A DNA stretch of 64,000 bases. It comes from Vibrio sp. FE10 (GTDB lineage: Bacteria > Pseudomonadota > Gammaproteobacteria > Enterobacterales > Vibrionaceae). The stretch covers positions 1,984,001 to 2,048,000 of the forward strand of contig NZ_AP028068.1 in the NCBI RefSeq assembly GCF_030297155.1, written 5' to 3'. The notes below the pieces were generated by a model, which was given only the letters and a program-made list of their open reading frames with translations, did no database searches and had not been told where the DNA came from. Numbering within the stretch: the stretch's first letter is position 1; each line of letters opens with the position of its first letter. The position numbers and the translations under genes are program-made. Of the stretch, positions 62,309 to 64,000 are shown one piece after another.

Positions 62309-62369
62309 CGTGTTCAGAGCCAGTTGAATTTCATAATCAAAGAAGGCGAACTTTCTGTAACGAGTAAAC

Positions 62370-62666
62370 TTAGACAAACAAGCGTCCAAATATCAGAAAT
62401 GCCGCCATCGACACAACCTTGGTAAATACCACCACCCAGATGCAATCACCAATACTTGAATGCGTTGCCTTCCCGAGTAGAAAGACAAACAGAATTAGTC
62501 CTAGAGCCCAACCCACTGTTGGAATCAATGACACCAAAGCCACGATAACGGCAATAGTAAGAAGAGATTTAAAATCCGCCACGACGAACGACATTTTTGA
62601 GGCAATATACATACAACATGCCGTGATTAATGCGTCCATTACAAACGCCAAAGCTTCAATTCCCAC
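62370..62666 (-). CDS. Small integral membrane protein, hypothetical
   Basis: 98 residues with about three membrane segments (ALAFVMDALITACCMYIA; LLTIAVIVALVSLIPTVGWALGLILFVFLL; VVFTKVVSMAAFLIF). Not recognised. A single gene; role unknown. Confidence 0.6.
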   Translation of the reverse strand: MGIEALAFVMDALITACCMYIASKMSFVVADFKSLLTIAVIVALVSLIPTVGWALGLILFVFLLGKATHSSIGDCIWVVVFTKVVSMAAFLIFGRLFV

Positions 62667-62863
62667 TTGGATTCCTTAAGTAAACTAAATCAGCTTGCAT
62701 ACTATATGTAACCCGGAAAAAGTTCTTAAGAGCGCGGTAAAAAAGCCACCAACAGATGTCGCATATTTGAGAATCATGAGAAATAAAAACTGATCATTGA
62801 CGTCAGTTATTTCTTTGGTTTTTCAAAGCCTTTGGTTAATGTTTTGGGACGAGGTGCATTCGT

Positions 62864-63064
62864 TTATTGATAGGAATCGGAGACATCTTTCTCTTCTCGA
62901 CTGATACACAGCAGATACAGATTGATAACGACAGAAAAGAAAGAAATAACGACAACAAAGAGCGGAAATAACCCTTCGTAGCCGAACTTCAAAGCCAACA
63001 CCCCTGCCGCCAACGAGAAAGAGGAAATTAAGACGAGGATCTTATTACTAAGTACAATATTCAT
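62864..63064 (-). CDS. Small two-segment membrane protein, hypothetical
   Basis: 66 residues from ATG 63064, chosen for the AAGGAGTG site at good spacing. Two membrane segments (KILVLISSFSLAAGVLALKF; LFPLFVVVISFFSVVINLYLL) are followed by a charged tail (SREEKDVSDSYQ). Not recognised. Confidence 0.6.
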   Translation of the reverse strand: MNIVLSNKILVLISSFSLAAGVLALKFGYEGLFPLFVVVISFFSVVINLYLLCISREEKDVSDSYQ

Positions 63065-63200
63065 GAGAAACACTCCTTGTTTTCACTACCTATTAGATTA
63101 GGACAAATTAGCTTGTACACAATTTGAACTCCTCAACAATATCAATAGATCCGCATAAGTAATCCTCAAAAAGGATGATTAATACTTCTTTGTTTATCAC

Positions 63201-63668
63201 TTATACCGTGACTTTCTCCATCACGTAATTCGTCAGTTTCACACCACGCATTTCGACTTCCTGCTCATTGACTACCGTGAAGCCAAGGTGCTCATAGAAA
63301 GGTCTAGCGGTAATGCTCACCTCTGAAAAGTATCGAGAGACACCACGAATTCGACCAATCTCGAATACATGTTCCATCAAAGCTCTTCCGACGCCTTTAC
63401 CTTGATATTCATGATGGCAGAAGAAATGGTCAATCAAACCACTCGGCTGAAGATCGGTATAACCAATAACGCGACCGTCTAACTCAGCCACAAAAGGTTG
63501 TATCCGATGCATACATTTTTGCCAAAGCTCAGAGTCAAAATCACTTGGCGCCCAAGCCTCGACTTGTTCTTGAGAATAGTCACGAACGTTAATGTTACGA
63601 ACGGTATAAAAGTAGATCTCCCATAGCGCTTTGCTATCACTAGGTTGATAATTTCTAATTCTAACCAC
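63201..63668 (-). CDS. GNAT-family N-acetyltransferase
   Basis: 155 residues. Start is GTG 63668 with AAAGGGGGGTGTC upstream. One GNAT domain: MVRIRNYQPSDSKALWEIYF, FVAELDGRVIGYTDLQP, FFCHHEYQGKGVGRALMEHVF (acetyl-CoA loop) and ARPFYEHLGFTVV. Substrate cannot be predicted. The downstream end abuts a gap of ~130 bp with no clear terminator. Confidence 0.88.
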   Translation of the reverse strand: MVRIRNYQPSDSKALWEIYFYTVRNINVRDYSQEQVEAWAPSDFDSELWQKCMHRIQPFVAELDGRVIGYTDLQPSGLIDHFFCHHEYQGKGVGRALMEHVFEIGRIRGVSRYFSEVSITARPFYEHLGFTVVNEQEVEMRGVKLTNYVMEKVTV

Positions 63669-63722
63669 GACACCCCCCTTTCATATCTTGTTGATTGTCC
63701 ATCTTACTGTTTACTAACGATG

Positions 63723-64000
63723 CTAGCGATAAAACACGGCGAGCCAAATAGTTACGACGTCTTTGTCCGTTCCAAGAACCTTGTGCTTTTCTCTCGCAGC
63801 AATGTTGATGTAATCCCCTTTTGACAGAGTAACGACACGACCATCTTCAAACTCAATAACACCTTGCCCTTCTAGCACCATGACCCATTCGTTTTCATCT
63901 TGGTCATACCAACCTTGTTCCGGAGAACTGTGCCCATGAGATAAAATTCTTTCAATCCGCACGTTCTCAGTAGAGATAAGGTCGTTGAATATTTCGTTGG
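63723..64000 (-). CDS. Cupin-domain protein (5' end outside the window)
   Basis: The frame is open from the right edge to a stop at 63723 (about 91 residues visible), so the N-terminus is missing. A GTG at 63962 is inside the frame but is unlikely to be the start. Cupin motifs are visible: GQGVIEFEDGRVVTLSKGDYINI and AAREKHKVLGTDKDVVTIWLAVFY. It is a small single-domain cupin; ligand unknown. Confidence 0.75.
   Translation of the reverse strand, partial: NEIFNDLISTENVRIERILSHGHSSPEQGWYDQDENEWVMVLEGQGVIEFEDGRVVTLSKGDYINIAAREKHKVLGTDKDVVTIWLAVFYR

Overview
The window looks like chromosomal DNA of a marine gammaproteobacterium, most likely Vibrio (possibly the Splendidus group). The grounds are a close LuxP-type binding protein, many Vibrio-like surface and signalling proteins, and AT-rich intergenic DNA. 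Genus and group are inferred from gene content, not from a marker gene. No rRNA, tRNA, CRISPR array or prophage was seen.

Layout. (1) 1-13.8 kb: the N-terminal part of a giant tandem-95/cadherin-like repeat adhesin (minus strand, running off the left edge), divergent from a type I secretion operon. That operon encodes an HPt-like protein, an HlyD adaptor, a degenerate hybrid kinase, a TolC-like protein and two different ABC half-transporters. (2) 13.9-24.7 kb: two mirror-image sensory modules meeting at a shared terminator: hybrid histidine kinase > PstS-like protein > porin, facing PstS-like protein < porin < chemoreceptor. The chemoreceptor gene is split by an intact IS21-family element with a 6-bp target duplication. 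(3) 25.2-32.4 kb: gamma-glutamyltransferase, a HEAT/TPR protein, an anaerobic sulfatase-maturating radical SAM enzyme, an FGE-fold lipoprotein and a PafA-like phosphatase. (4) 32.5-37.2 kb: a LuxP paralogue divergent from a sugar-binding-type periplasmic protein co-translated with a GGDEF-EAL protein. (5) 37.4-51.3 kb: a LysR regulator, a MoxR-DUF58-DUF4381-BatA-BatB-BatD operon, an eight-haem cytochrome with a HEAT/TPR tail, and two divergent Cys-type arylsulfatases. (6) 51.7-55.2 kb: a dihaem peroxidase-like protein co-translated with a hybrid kinase. (7) 55.4-64 kb: ordinary genes (DUF2057 protein, Crp/Fnr regulator, adenine deaminase, LuxR-type regulator, two GNATs, outer-membrane protein, fasciclin protein, small membrane proteins, cupin).

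How the genes fit together. One recurring theme is a signalling protein encoded with a dedicated periplasmic partner: binding protein with GGDEF-EAL, dihaem protein with kinase, PstS-like protein and porin with kinase or chemoreceptor. A second theme is sulfatase/phosphatase metabolism. The anSME can mature the two CTAGR-type sulfatases about 20 kb away, and similar palindromic sites (GTTATA-N5-TATAAC-like) lie upstream of the anSME, moxR and sulfatase genes, suggesting one regulon. The most unusual locus is the secretion operon: its HPt-like protein lacks the phosphorylatable histidine, its kinase lacks the H-box histidine, and both ABC subunits have degenerate ATPase motifs.
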